A DNA stretch of 64,000 bases, from the NCBI RefSeq assembly GCF_900055185.1, contig NZ_FIZX01000003.1, positions 1 to 64,000 on the forward strand, written 5' to 3'. The stretch is from Grimontia celer. GTDB taxonomy: Bacteria > Pseudomonadota > Gammaproteobacteria > Enterobacterales > Vibrionaceae. Within the stretch, counting starts at the first letter, position 1; each line of letters begins with the position of its first letter. Shown here piece after piece: positions 37,287 to 46,413 of the stretch. Both the position numbers and the translations under genes were made by a program. The notes below the pieces were generated by a model. That model was not told the origin of the DNA and ran no database searches. It saw nothing but the letters and a program-made list of their open reading frames with translations.

Positions 37287-37614
37287 AATGCTAACCCTCT
37301 GTGAGTGAGATTACCTTTGTCAAATAGGGAGATGCGTACGTCGACGAGTGAATAGATGTGTCATCGCATCGGTGCGAAAGACAGCGAGACGCGGCTTTAT
37401 ATAGAAGTGTTTTTGGAAGGCCTGCCTTCGCATCGCATTTATAACTGTGACGCATTGACGAGCGGGGATTTGTCTCAGTTCTGAACGAACATGAGAGAAA
37501 GCTAATAAAGTGTAAATAAATCTAACGGTTAATCTCAGGCCAAAGAGCGTTCACTGCAGAACATTGCGTCCCTGCTGATGAAAACCGCAGTGAATGTGGG
37601 GGCCGCAGGAATTT
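37287..37614 (-). other. Probable promoter region of the RTX/type I secretion genes
   Basis: A 328 bp gap between the end of the LuxR-type regulator gene and RTX copy 2, both on the minus strand. It is AT-rich in the middle, with several TATA-like blocks, and ends with the GAGGG ribosome site. No gene, tRNA or strong intrinsic terminator was seen. A promoter is expected here but cannot be fixed by eye. Confidence 0.4.
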
Positions 37615-38292
37615 TTAGCCTTGGTAGTCCAAACCGATAACTGACAGATTGTTCTTAGCCCAGAACACAGCTTGAACACGGTTCTTCACATTGATCTTCT
37701 TAAAGATGTTGTAGAGGTGCGATTTAACTGTGTGTTCAGATACAAACAAGCTATCTGCGATTTCGCTGTTAGAAGCACCGGTGACCAGTTTACGGAGGAT
37801 TTGCTGCTCACGGTTGGTCAGGCAGATTTCTGAGTAGTCGATAGCGTTGTTGTTGTTCTGTTGGTAATAGTGAATGAGCTCAGCCAGTTTCTGACGTGGC
37901 AACCAGTATTCGCCAGACAGCATTTTTTCGATGCCGTGACAAAGGTGCTCTAGATCATCTTCTTTTTTGAATACGCCTTTGATAAACGGCCAACTCGCCA
38001 ATTCCTTCGCGGAAAGGTCATGTGCATTGAACAGTGCAAAAACATGTTGCTCGCTGAAAGGAGCGAGGCTTTGTTTGACGAAGCTGACGGTATCGCCTTC
38101 AAAAGCGCTCAGGTCAATTAACACCAGACCAGAAGATGTAGAGAGTTTCTCACTGATTTCTTGTTTCTCTACCAAAGACACTGCGCTCTTAATTTCCTTC
38201 TCCAGGCAAGAAATCAAAGCTGTGATGGTCATGCTTGGCTCTGAAACGAGGAGTATCGTGTATTTGTCTGAGGTGGTCTCGATGTTCTGCAT
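37615..38292 (-). CDS. LuxR-family response regulator, CsgD/VpsT/QstR type
   Basis: A 225 aa transcription factor with an atypical receiver-like N-terminal domain (~10-125) and a C-terminal LuxR helix-turn-helix (~158-215; LTNREQQILRKLVTGASNSEIADSLFVS). The phospho-acceptor pocket is not typical. At 130-133 it has WLPR, at the place of the W[FLM][TS]R motif by which VpsT binds cyclic di-GMP; proline replaces Thr/Ser. Its place just before ssb matches V. cholerae qstR, a competence and type VI secretion regulator, so it is probably that orthologue. It lies directly upstream of the RTX/exopolysaccharide block, which it might also control. QstR versus VpsT-like function is unresolved. Confidence 0.82.
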   Translation of the reverse strand: MQNIETTSDKYTILLVSEPSMTITALISCLEKEIKSAVSLVEKQEISEKLSTSSGLVLIDLSAFEGDTVSFVKQSLAPFSEQHVFALFNAHDLSAKELASWPFIKGVFKKEDDLEHLCHGIEKMLSGEYWLPRQKLAELIHYYQQNNNNAIDYSEICLTNREQQILRKLVTGASNSEIADSLFVSEHTVKSHLYNIFKKINVKNRVQAVFWAKNNLSVIGLDYQG

Positions 38293-38648
38293 GTGTATCC
38301 CTAAATGCCTGTAACTGTGCTAGTTGCATCCCGACGGTGTGTTCCCGTCTATGAAAACGCATTCGCAGCATTCTAAAGCTCAATGACAATGCGATTCGTA
38401 TCATTTTTAGAACTAACAACCGAAGCTTTGTGTGTAAAACGCGCCCAAACTCATTGTTAGTCTAATACAATTTGATTTTAGGCGCTGATTTCTGCGTAAC
38501 AGAATTCATTCTTACACAGTAGATTTCATCAGGTTGCATTTCAGTCACACTGTCGACATTAAAGATTGTGACGATTTTTTTTGCTTCTGTTATCATCGCC
38601 GTTTACCGTCACCCACGTGATCAATAAATAAAGGTTTGGGAGCAAAAT
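38293..38648. other. Divergent spacer between the LuxR-type gene and ssb
   Basis: A 356 bp intergenic region, AT-rich, serving as the leader of both divergent genes. Toward ssb there is an extended -10 (TG-T-TATCAT, -10 at 38591-38596) with a weak -35 (GTGACG, 38568-38573, 17 bp spacer), ~50 bp before the ssb start. I saw no SOS box here, unlike many uvrA-ssb regions. No other gene is evident. Confidence 0.5.
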
Positions 38649-39179
38649 ATGGCCAGCCGTGGAGTAAACAAAGTTATCTTGATTGGCAACTTGGGTAACG
38701 ATCCTGAAGTTCGCTACCTGCCAAATGGCGGAGCGGTTGCCAATTTGACCGTTGCAACCTCAGAAACGTGGCGCGACAAAAACACCGGTGAAAACAAGGA
38801 AATGACCGAGTGGCACCGTGTGGTAATGTACCGTCGCCTGGCTGAAATTGCGGGTGAATACCTGAAGAAAGGTTCTAAAGTGTACCTGGAAGGTCGCTTG
38901 CAAACCCGTAAATGGCAGGGTCAAGATGGTCAGGACCGTTACACAACGGAAATCGTTGCGAACGAAATGCAGATGCTGGATAGCCGTTCAGGTGGTGGCA
39001 TGGGCCAAGGTGCACCAATGCAACAGCAACCACAGCAAGGTGGTTGGGGTCAGCCGCAACAACCTCAGCAGTCGAACTACCAGCCGCAACAGCAGCAACC
39101 TGCGCAGCAGCCGCCACAACAACAGGCGCCTCAGCAGTACAACGACATGCCAGATTTCGACGACGATATCCCGTTCTAA
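38649..39179 (+). CDS. ssb: Single-stranded DNA-binding protein SSB
   Basis: Binds single-stranded DNA in replication, repair and recombination, and recruits partners through its C-terminal tail. The 176 aa protein has the OB-fold (~1-110, [27 protein letters not shown]), a long linker rich in glutamine, proline and glycine (~115-165), and the conserved acidic tip DFDDDIPF. The start ATG follows GGGAG. In many relatives ssb lies divergently beside uvrA under a shared SOS box; here they are 24 kb apart and no SOS box precedes ssb. It is followed by a terminator and the convergent LysR gene. Confidence 0.98.
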   Translation: MASRGVNKVILIGNLGNDPEVRYLPNGGAVANLTVATSETWRDKNTGENKEMTEWHRVVMYRRLAEIAGEYLKKGSKVYLEGRLQTRKWQGQDGQDRYTTEIVANEMQMLDSRSGGGMGQGAPMQQQPQQGGWGQPQQPQQSNYQPQQQQPAQQPPQQQAPQQYNDMPDFDDDIPF

Positions 39180-39205
39180 TCAACGCGATATTATCGAATC
39201 TGCAC

Positions 39206-39233
39206 AACCCCGCTTTTGGCGGGGTTTGTTTTA
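39206..39233 (+). terminator. ssb terminator
   Basis: Stem AACCCCGC (39206-39213) with GCGGGGTT (39219-39226), loop TTTTG, then TGTTTTAT. A good intrinsic terminator for ssb; on the other strand it lacks a clear U-run but may still help end the convergent LysR gene. Confidence 0.85.
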
Positions 39234-39255
39234 TCTGGCACTTTGAAAATGTTTT

Positions 39256-40134
39256 TTAGTGACCGACTTTCTGCTTAAGAAAATCAATGAACAGCCGCGT
39301 TTTGGTGTGGTTGTACTCAAGTTTCGGATAGTAGGCGTAAGCCGCGCTTTTTGGCTGGCGTACTTCTGGTAGTACAGGTACCAACAAGCCCTGATCGAGC
39401 TCTTTTCTTACCGTCACATCTCCAACCAGAATGATCCCAAGCCCAGCAACAGCAGCATTCACCAGTGCTTCTGGGTTTGGTGAGACAAAGTTTCCACTCA
39501 AACGCAGCTTTCGGTCATGTTCAAACTCGTGCTCTTGTGGGTGGCTGGTCGAGCCATAGAGCAGACAGTTGTGATGCAAAAGTTGCTCAGGATCGACAAT
39601 CGGTGGATGTTGCGCAAGGTAAGTGGGCGAGGCAAAAAAGCGCGGTTGGAAATCAAACAGCTTGGTTGCGATAAAGCTTGCGGAGTTGAAGTCTGCCAGT
39701 TCGCGCGTGATCACCACGTCGAGATTTGGGTCTGGGAGTTGCCCGGGTGCGAGAGTATGAAGCTCCACCTGAATGTTTGGATATGCCGAAAGAAACTCGC
39801 CGATATTGTTAACCAACAGTCGGCTTCCAGTCGCAAGCGGAGCACCAATTCGCAGCACGCCGCTAACTTCACCGTAAGTGGATGTGGTTTCAGAGACCAG
39901 TTGCGTCCAGTCATCTAGTAGCAGTTTTCCGCGCTGATAAAACAAGCGTCCTGCATCGGTCATGGTCAAAGTACGGGTGGTACGCTTTAACAGCTGAACC
40001 CCAAGCTGATTTTCCAGCCAGGCCAACCGCTTGGAAAGGGCAGAGCTTGATGTGTTGAGCTTGGTCGCGGCCTGAGCCAGCGAGCCCATCTCTACCACAG
40101 TGACATAACTTTTCGCGCAGGTAATCCAATCCAT
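39256..40134 (-). CDS. LysR-family transcriptional regulator
   Basis: A 292 aa LysR-type regulator with an N-terminal winged helix-turn-helix (~1-60; GSLAQAATKLNTSSSALSKRLAWLENQLG) and a periplasmic-binding-protein-like co-inducer domain (~88-290; GVLRIGAPLATGSRLL). It belongs broadly to the AaeR/DmlR-like group, but no specific target is recognised. It is convergent with ssb and divergent from csrD, with a 144 bp shared region containing two hairpins. LysR proteins often regulate the divergent gene, but csrD is not a typical target; the regulated gene may be elsewhere. Confidence 0.88.
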   Translation of the reverse strand: MDWITCAKSYVTVVEMGSLAQAATKLNTSSSALSKRLAWLENQLGVQLLKRTTRTLTMTDAGRLFYQRGKLLLDDWTQLVSETTSTYGEVSGVLRIGAPLATGSRLLVNNIGEFLSAYPNIQVELHTLAPGQLPDPNLDVVITRELADFNSASFIATKLFDFQPRFFASPTYLAQHPPIVDPEQLLHHNCLLYGSTSHPQEHEFEHDRKLRLSGNFVSPNPEALVNAAVAGLGIILVGDVTVRKELDQGLLVPVLPEVRQPKSAAYAYYPKLEYNHTKTRLFIDFLKQKVGH

Positions 40135-40208
40135 TTATTGACTCATTATCAATCGAGTATCGACTTTGCGTTCACTTTCATAACAGGAACAACGATAATA
40201 ACTAATTC

Positions 40209-40259
40209 AAGGCCGATTGGCCTTCTGAACTTATTTTTGCTGAGAAGGGATCAGCAAAA
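40209..40259 (+). promoter_or_regulatory. Tandem hairpins in the csrD leader, possible CsrA site
   Basis: Two adjacent hairpins lie 20-70 bp before csrD. The first is AAGGCC/GGCCTT with a GATT loop (40209-40224). The second is TTTTGCTGA/TCAGCAAAA with a GAAGGGA loop (40235-40259). The second loop presents a GGGA motif, and further GGA motifs occur near the start (40270-40272 and 40294-40297). CsrA prefers GGA in hairpin loops near ribosome sites, so post-transcriptional control of csrD by CsrA is possible. Alternatively, these are operators for the divergent LysR gene. Confidence 0.4.
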
Positions 40260-40278
40260 CCCTTCATTTGGATAGTAC

Positions 40279-42231
40279 ATGAGAAAAGTTGCCGGGATGA
40301 AGCTGACCAACAGATTGGTCGCTTTTGTAACGCTTATTGTTGTTTGTGCCATGTTCGTGCTTTTTATCGGCGGCGCAATCAGTTTTCGCAAGCTGGGGAC
40401 GGATTTCCTCTCCCATTATCTTGGCAAAGTGGTGGTTGAAATTGACCATGCGATTGCTAACCCCACATCTAATGAAAACATCGGTCTTTGGCTGCCGCAG
40501 CTGTTAAAAGCCAGTGATATTGTTGAGCTTGAGATCAACAGCAAGACTGGTCTTCTCTATCGCTATGAACAAATTTACACGACGACACAGCCACTTGAAC
40601 TGATTGAAAACCGCTACGCTCTGCCGAGCAACCCCGGCTTCTATATTAATATCAAGTCGGTGCCGCCATATGCGGACTTTGCTTACTCCATAGGGGCGAT
40701 GTCTTCGCTTTCGCTCGCGGTATTAGTCATTGTGTTGGCTCTTTCCTGGGGTATTAGATGGCTTCGAACCCAGCTTCTGGGTGCCGAACTGTTAGAACAT
40801 CGAGGTAGGTTGATTTTAGCCGGGCGGGCGGAAGAAGTGCATACCGGTGATGAACGGGAATGGCCAGCAACGGCCAGTATCGCCCTCGACCAGATGATTG
40901 CAGAACTTCGCGAAGCGCGTCAGGAACGCAGTCGCTTTGATACGTTTATCCGTTCCAACACTTTCCTAGACAAGCTGACAGGTGCGGCCAACCGCGTGAT
41001 GTTCGACAACCGCCTGCAAACATTGCTGCAAGATAAAGGTGCTCAGGGTGCTGTGCTAATGATCCGCATTGGCGACTGGGACACTCTGGTGCATGAGTCG
41101 GGCAAAGAAGGCGCAGACGAGTGGGTGAAAGAAGTGGGTAACGTGTTGTCCAATGCCATCCTTCGTTTCCCTGATGCCGTCCTTGCGCGCTATTACGACA
41201 CCGAATTTGCTGTATTGCTGACGCACCAGTCGGCAAAAGATGCCCGTCTGTTTGCCACCCAATTGATGAAAGCGCTTGAACGTTTAACGCCACCTGAATG
41301 CCTTGAAGAAGAAAACTGGGCGCATCTGGGGATGACTTTCTTTACCACCGGTGAACGCCGAGGCCGGTTGATGGAAGAAGCCGACATGGCCAAACGTAGC
41401 GCTGTGCTTCAGGGAAGCAATGGCTGGTATGCGTTTAAGAAAGATGTTGTGGCAGACGATGCCCGTGGCAGCGTTCGCTGGCGAACTTTGTTGACCCGGG
41501 TGTTTGAAGCGGGTGGCCCAGACCTTTACCGTCAAATAGTGAAAGACGCCAAGGGCGAGGAGCTGCATACCGAGTTGCTGGCACGCATCAAAGATGAAAA
41601 CGGCCTTATCATCAAAGCGTCGCGTTTTATGAACGGTATCGATCTAGTGGGGATGCACGGTACGCTTGATAGGCGTGTGGTGGGTAAAGCCCTTCACCTT
41701 CTTCGTACGGGTGATGGACGTGAAGTGTTATCCATAAACGTCTGCGCCGAATCACTGGGTCAACGTGCTTACCAAATCTGGCTGCGTGACACTTTGCTAC
41801 AAACGCCGCGCAGTGTGTTGAACCGTCTGCAAATTGAAATCTCTGAAGCCCCGCTGGTAAAACACTTCGATGCGGTGAGACCAACACTACGTATGGTTCG
41901 CGCGCTGGGTTGTGCGGTAGTGGTCGATCAAGCTGGCCGTTCTGTGGTAAGTACCCACTACGTAAAAGATATCCAACCGAAGCACATCAAGCTTCACCGA
42001 AGCCTTATCCGCGACATTCACCAGCGACCAGAAAACCAACTGTATGTCCGCAGTATGTTGGGAGCCTGTGACCCGACACCAACGCAAGTGCTGGCAGTGG
42101 GAGTGGAATCCCAACAGGAATGGAAAGTGCTTTTACAACTGGGAGTTATGGGCGGCCAGGGGCGTTTTCTGGGGGCAGAACTTTCCTCCAGTCCAGCTAC
42201 GCGAAAGAGGCAACGTTGGCGCAAACAATGA
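40279..42231 (+). CDS. csrD: CsrD (MshH) regulator of CsrB/CsrC RNA decay
   Basis: A 650 aa membrane-anchored protein with degenerate GGDEF and EAL domains; in E. coli CsrD targets the sRNAs CsrB and CsrC for RNase E cleavage and has no cyclase activity. Two N-terminal helices (~12-35 and ~142-165) flank a periplasmic domain. The GGDEF signature is replaced by YYDTEF (~304), and the EAL motif by ELHTELLARIKD (~431), so neither enzyme activity is expected. Its place before mshI is the reason for the older name MshH. The start at 40279 has a weak GGA ribosome site; ATG at 40297 (MKLTNR) is an alternative. Orthology rests on both domain degeneracy and position. Confidence 0.9.
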   Translation: MRKVAGMKLTNRLVAFVTLIVVCAMFVLFIGGAISFRKLGTDFLSHYLGKVVVEIDHAIANPTSNENIGLWLPQLLKASDIVELEINSKTGLLYRYEQIYTTTQPLELIENRYALPSNPGFYINIKSVPPYADFAYSIGAMSSLSLAVLVIVLALSWGIRWLRTQLLGAELLEHRGRLILAGRAEEVHTGDEREWPATASIALDQMIAELREARQERSRFDTFIRSNTFLDKLTGAANRVMFDNRLQTLLQDKGAQGAVLMIRIGDWDTLVHESGKEGADEWVKEVGNVLSNAILRFPDAVLARYYDTEFAVLLTHQSAKDARLFATQLMKALERLTPPECLEEENWAHLGMTFFTTGERRGRLMEEADMAKRSAVLQGSNGWYAFKKDVVADDARGSVRWRTLLTRVFEAGGPDLYRQIVKDAKGEELHTELLARIKDENGLIIKASRFMNGIDLVGMHGTLDRRVVGKALHLLRTGDGREVLSINVCAESLGQRAYQIWLRDTLLQTPRSVLNRLQIEISEAPLVKHFDAVRPTLRMVRALGCAVVVDQAGRSVVSTHYVKDIQPKHIKLHRSLIRDIHQRPENQLYVRSMLGACDPTPTQVLAVGVESQQEWKVLLQLGVMGGQGRFLGAELSSSPATRKRQRWRKQ

Positions 42232-42297
42232 TATGGATCGAGCATTGTTTATAAAACGCTCAATTGCGTCATGAAACTGTCGCGCACGTACTTATTT

Positions 42298-42325
42298 TTT
42301 GGCGGGAAATTTGATAGAATATAGT
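42298..42325 (+). promoter_or_regulatory. Candidate promoter of the msh operon
   Basis: TATAGT (-10, 42320-42325) with a weak -35 TTTGGC (42298-42303), 16 bp spacer, about 50 bp before mshI. The match is modest. It is the best placed candidate for the promoter that starts the operon, since csrD ends 142 bp before mshI. Confidence 0.35.
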
Positions 42326-42373
42326 GTACTTCAAACACTTTATTAACATTTCCCGAGCAATTATTAGGTGCAG

Positions 42374-43828
42374 ATGGCAGTTTCTACTCTTTTTGCAAAG
42401 TTTTCCCCAGTAAAACAACGGCATGTTGTTAGCTTGGTTGCGTCCGCCGAACAGGTCGTGATTGCGTATCAGGACAACGCTGGAAAGACGCAACTGGATG
42501 CGCAAACCGTCACTCAATCTGACCCGTGGACGGCAGCGTCACTACTGATTTCCCGTCACGGGATCAGCAAGGCAGACGTACATCTTGTGCTCGGGCATGG
42601 TTTGTATCAATCTCTGTTGATTGATGATCCCGGTTTGTCTGATGAAGACAAACGCGCAGCTTTACCATTCCAGTTAAAAGACTTCATTTCTGATTCGCCG
42701 TCGGACATTGTTGCCGATGGCTTTAGCTCGCCGGTGGCTAACCGTTTTCAGGCATTTGTCTGCCACAAACTGCCGCTTATCCAATTCAGCAAAACACTGG
42801 AAAAAAATCAGTGCCGACTCACCAACGTATCGCTTGAAGACGTGGCGCTGCGTCAGTGGACACAGCTGGATAAAACCGAGATGGTGCTAAGCCGTGATAG
42901 CCATGGCGTATTGCAACTAGCTGCCTTTCATCTTGGCCAGCTTTGCTTCCAGCGCCAGATTCGTGGTGTGATGCTCGAAGGGCAAATGATGCCGCCATCG
43001 GTTGTTGACGATTTGGCACTGGAAGTGCAGCGTTCCCTCGATTACCTGCGTTCACAACTGAAAAGCGCCCAGGTGACTGGGCTGGTTATCAGTGTTCATG
43101 GCATCGACGATACCGAACTGGCGTTTCAACTGTCTTCACGTCTTTCTGTGGCCGTGCGTCCACAGCAGCTTTTTGATACCGGCACCCATCATCAACACAT
43201 CGCGATTGCGGCTTTAAGCCACGACTATTCCCCGGATGTGAATCTGTTCAGTGACGATCTGTCGCCAAAAGCGCCGCTGCTGACGTTCGAAAAAATGCTG
43301 CTGGTATGGGGCGCAACCTCGCTGCTGGTGGTGTTAGTGGCTGCTTACCAACAATTTTCATTGGCGCAAGCCGAGAAATTCTTTTCACTGGCAGACAGCG
43401 AGCGACAGAGCGCACAAAGTCTTTCCGATGAGCTTAACAAGCAAATGGCTTTGCATCTGCCATCGGTAAGCCTGACCAATGAGGTGAATGAGAAAAAAGC
43501 CGCCATTGACGCTAAGCGCAAGGCGTTGGCAGCGGTGAAACAGCACGATGCAGCGCTGCAGCAAGGCCATGCAGATACCTTCCGCGCGCTGGCCTCACTT
43601 TCTCGCCGCGATATTTCCGTGTCTTCTATTTCTGTTAGTCAACAGTCGCTCGATTTGAGCGGACTGGCTGCTACTCCTGCTTCTGTTCCTGCTTGGCTGC
43701 AGACATTCAACACTCAACCACCACTGGCTGATCGTGTGTTTGAACAAATGGCGCTGAGTCGAGATAAAGGCAACCGCCTGAACTTCAATCTGGTATCCAA
43801 GCGTGAAAGCGGGGAGAGCGCGAAATGA
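42374..43828 (+). CDS. mshI: MSHA biogenesis protein MshI (PilM/PilN-like)
   Basis: A 484 aa protein joining a PilM-like actin-fold cytoplasmic part (~1-300) to a PilN-like membrane part (helix ~312-333, then a periplasmic coiled coil ~340-410). It belongs to the inner-membrane platform linking pilus motor and secretin. An in-frame GTG two codons earlier exists, but the ATG at 42374 lies 5-6 nt after AGGTG, so I use it. It is the first gene of the msh operon and overlaps mshJ by 4 nt. Identity rests on the typical domain order and on the complete msh order downstream. Confidence 0.9.
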   Translation: MAVSTLFAKFSPVKQRHVVSLVASAEQVVIAYQDNAGKTQLDAQTVTQSDPWTAASLLISRHGISKADVHLVLGHGLYQSLLIDDPGLSDEDKRAALPFQLKDFISDSPSDIVADGFSSPVANRFQAFVCHKLPLIQFSKTLEKNQCRLTNVSLEDVALRQWTQLDKTEMVLSRDSHGVLQLAAFHLGQLCFQRQIRGVMLEGQMMPPSVVDDLALEVQRSLDYLRSQLKSAQVTGLVISVHGIDDTELAFQLSSRLSVAVRPQQLFDTGTHHQHIAIAALSHDYSPDVNLFSDDLSPKAPLLTFEKMLLVWGATSLLVVLVAAYQQFSLAQAEKFFSLADSERQSAQSLSDELNKQMALHLPSVSLTNEVNEKKAAIDAKRKALAAVKQHDAALQQGHADTFRALASLSRRDISVSSISVSQQSLDLSGLAATPASVPAWLQTFNTQPPLADRVFEQMALSRDKGNRLNFNLVSKRESGESAK

Positions 43829-44481
43829 ATGCACTATTGACCCGTGGAAAAGACGCGTTTGACGCGCTGAGTCTTCGCGAGCAGTGGATGATTGCGCTGG
43901 CTGGTTGGGTGGCGATTCTCGGTTTGGGTTTGTTCCTCTTTATTGAGCCAGTAAGTAAGACGCTGGCGCAGCTGGAAACGCAGATTCTTCAGTCAGAGCG
44001 CACGACCGAAGACTTGGTGACACTCAATCGTCTGAAGCAGGAAAAGCTGCACACCTCACCGAATTCTGAGCTTGAAGCCGAGCTGGCAACACTCAACAAA
44101 GAGATTTCAGCGCTTGATAGCGAAATGGAGCGCAAGGTGGATGGTTTGGTTACCGCTGCCCAAATGTCTTCATTGATGGAAGCTGTGCTGAGACAGTCTG
44201 AGCGTTTGACGCTGGTATCAATGAATTCCTTGCCACCACAACAACTGACAGACACTGAGGATGCGGGTTACTACATCCATCCTGTCGAAATCACGCTGGA
44301 AGGTCGCTACTTCGACATTGTTGATTACTTGAGTGCGTTAGAAGCCTTGCCCGTCAAATACTACTGGCAAGGCGTAGATTACAGCGTGAAAGAATACCCA
44401 ATGGCGGAAGTCACCATTGAGGTTTACACCCTGGGTGAAAGTGCTGTGTTTATTGGGGGCAAAAATGAAATTACTGAATAG
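43825..44481 (+). CDS. mshJ: MSHA biogenesis protein MshJ (PilO-like)
   Basis: A 218 aa inner-membrane platform protein. It has one membrane helix (~25-45, MIALAGWVAILGLGLFLFI), a coiled coil (~50-100), and a periplasmic ferredoxin-like domain (~110-200), the plan of PilO/GspM. It overlaps mshI by 4 nt and mshK by 17 nt. With MshI it would align the ATPases with the MshL secretin. Confidence 0.9.
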   Translation: MNALLTRGKDAFDALSLREQWMIALAGWVAILGLGLFLFIEPVSKTLAQLETQILQSERTTEDLVTLNRLKQEKLHTSPNSELEAELATLNKEISALDSEMERKVDGLVTAAQMSSLMEAVLRQSERLTLVSMNSLPPQQLTDTEDAGYYIHPVEITLEGRYFDIVDYLSALEALPVKYYWQGVDYSVKEYPMAEVTIEVYTLGESAVFIGGKNEITE

Positions 44482-44788
44482 CATTCTGATTATGTTTTTG
44501 CTGTTGCTGCCGATAACGTCTTTAGCAGAGAGCGACCCGACGGCGCCTTTGGGTTTTACGCCTTCCTCCCAGCCTACCCAGAAAAAGGTGTACCGCTTAC
44601 CAAAGCTGGACGCGATTTTGTGTGCGAGCGATGGCAGTTGTTCTGCCGTGCTGAATGGCAAGAGCGTGGGGAAAGGGCAAAGCATCAATGGCTATGTCGT
44701 CAGTCAAATTGATGAAGAGCGCGTAACGCTGAGCCGTGGTGGCAAGCGTTGGGCATTGACCGTATTTAATGAGCAGGTAGTACAGTGA
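44465..44788 (+). CDS. mshK: MSHA biogenesis protein MshK (PilP-like)
   Basis: A 107 aa protein with a signal peptide (~1-22, ...LLPITSLA) followed by a small periplasmic beta domain (~50-107), similar to PilP/GspC homology regions that contact the secretin. A longer open frame begins 16 codons earlier, but the ATG at 44465 follows GGGGGC and begins the signal peptide. It has no lipobox, unlike PilP. It overlaps mshJ, and its stop overlaps the mshL start (GTGA). Confidence 0.87.
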   Translation: MKLLNSILIMFLLLLPITSLAESDPTAPLGFTPSSQPTQKKVYRLPKLDAILCASDGSCSAVLNGKSVGKGQSINGYVVSQIDEERVTLSRGGKRWALTVFNEQVVQ

Positions 44789-46404
44789 AGACACATTCAT
44801 TACTGAGCAAAGGTTTGCTGACCTTCGCCGCAGCGATGCTGTTGTCGGCGTGTCAGAGCGTGGGACATCAAAAGCCAACTGAAATACAGGAAGCGCTGAA
44901 CGAGGCCTATGCACAGAGCACTTCCCAGCCATTGACGGAATTACCAGATGCGGTCACTCAGGATTTGATGGGGGATTTCTCTGACACCTCTGGCAGTGGC
45001 GTGTTGACCGAAAAACGCCTGCGCATAAATGCCAACAATGTGGATGCCAAAGCCTTCTTTGGTTCTTTGGTGCAAGGCACGGATTTCAATTTGGTGATGC
45101 ACCCGGAAGTGAGCGGGAAGGTCACCGTTTCCCTGAAAGATGTCACCGTGCCTGAAGCGCTGGAAGTGGTTTCTGATATCTATGGCTACAACGTCGAAAT
45201 CAGTGGTCGTCTGATCCAGATTTTCCCGGCGGTACTGCGTACGGAAACTTTTCCGGTAGATTACCTACAGCTTCAACGTGCTGGCGTGTCACTGACTTCA
45301 ATCAGCACAGGTGCAGTTTCGACGGACTCCAGCTCCGGCAGCGGAGATGATGAAAAAACTGAGCGTACCTCAGTGCCGACGGGCGGAACCGTGATTGAAA
45401 CCCGCGCGGAAAGTAATTTCTGGGCGCAGCTTGAACGTGCTGTGGCCGCCATGATTGGTAATGGCGATGGACGCAGCATTGTGGTGTCGCCACAAGCAAG
45501 CCTTATCACGGTGAAGGCATACCCGAATGAACTTCGCGAAGTGAAACGTTTCCTCGACGCATCACAAGCACGCCTGAAGCGTCAGGTGATATTGGAAGCC
45601 AAAATCCTCGAAGTAACACTGAGTGACGGCTATCAGCAAGGCGTTAACTGGTCAAACATTACGTCGTCGATTGGCAGCGGTGGTGTGGAAATTACACGAG
45701 ACGCGGCTGAACTGACCGGCGACTTTATTTCCAATGTGATTGGCGGACAAACCAATATCACCATCACGGATGGTAACTTTTCTGCTGTGATGAATTTCCT
45801 TGATACTCAGGGCGATGTGAACGTGCTGTCGAGTCCACGTGTCACAGCGGCAAACAATCAAAAAGCGGTCATTAAAGTCGGTGGTGATGAGTACTTCGTT
45901 ACGGATATTTCATCCAGCGACACCTCGGGCGATAACTCAGACTCTGGCCCAAACATCGAGTTAACACCTTTCTTCTCGGGTATTTCTCTGGATGTGACGC
46001 CACAAATCGATGATGAAAATGGCGTGCTGCTGCATGTTCACCCCGCGGTGATTGATGTAGTGACAGAAGAAAAAACCATCCAGCTTGGCACTTCCGCCCA
46101 ACCTTATGTGTTGCCACTGGCGAAGACCTCTATCCGCGAATCGGACTCTATCATCCATGCTCAATCCGGCGATGTGGTCGTCATTGGCGGCTTGATGAAA
46201 TCGAGCTACGAAGAAATGGTCTCTAAAGTGCCACTTCTCGGCGATATTCCGGGTCTTGGCCATTTGTTCCGTAACGTGAATCGCATGAAGCAGAAAACCG
46301 AGCTGGTGATTTTGCTACAGCCTTCTGTGGTGGGTGAACAAACCTGGCAGGAAGAAATCAACCGCTCGCGTCAGTTGCTGAACGACTGGTTCCCGGAAAA
46401 TTAA
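44785..46404 (+). CDS. mshL: MSHA secretin MshL
   Basis: Outer-membrane secretin through which the MSHA pilus passes, 539 aa. A lipoprotein signal peptide ends in the lipobox LLSAC (Cys23). N-terminal STN/N0-type and N1 domains (~75-260) precede the secretin core (~265-525), with the family signature GDVVVIGGLMKSS...VPLLGDIPGLGHLFRN. It starts at a GTG overlapping the mshK stop, which keeps the operon compact. A serine-, glycine- and aspartate-rich linker (~170-195) separates the N-domains. Identification is secure. Confidence 0.94.
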   Translation: MKTHSLLSKGLLTFAAAMLLSACQSVGHQKPTEIQEALNEAYAQSTSQPLTELPDAVTQDLMGDFSDTSGSGVLTEKRLRINANNVDAKAFFGSLVQGTDFNLVMHPEVSGKVTVSLKDVTVPEALEVVSDIYGYNVEISGRLIQIFPAVLRTETFPVDYLQLQRAGVSLTSISTGAVSTDSSSGSGDDEKTERTSVPTGGTVIETRAESNFWAQLERAVAAMIGNGDGRSIVVSPQASLITVKAYPNELREVKRFLDASQARLKRQVILEAKILEVTLSDGYQQGVNWSNITSSIGSGGVEITRDAAELTGDFISNVIGGQTNITITDGNFSAVMNFLDTQGDVNVLSSPRVTAANNQKAVIKVGGDEYFVTDISSSDTSGDNSDSGPNIELTPFFSGISLDVTPQIDDENGVLLHVHPAVIDVVTEEKTIQLGTSAQPYVLPLAKTSIRESDSIIHAQSGDVVVIGGLMKSSYEEMVSKVPLLGDIPGLGHLFRNVNRMKQKTELVILLQPSVVGEQTWQEEINRSRQLLNDWFPEN

Positions 46405-46413
46405 GCCAGCCCT

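Noticed and set aside
38293-38648. SOS box for ssb
   Set aside because: CTG and ACAG-like pieces occur near 38490-38520, but no CTGT-N8-ACAG arrangement with the right spacing is present.
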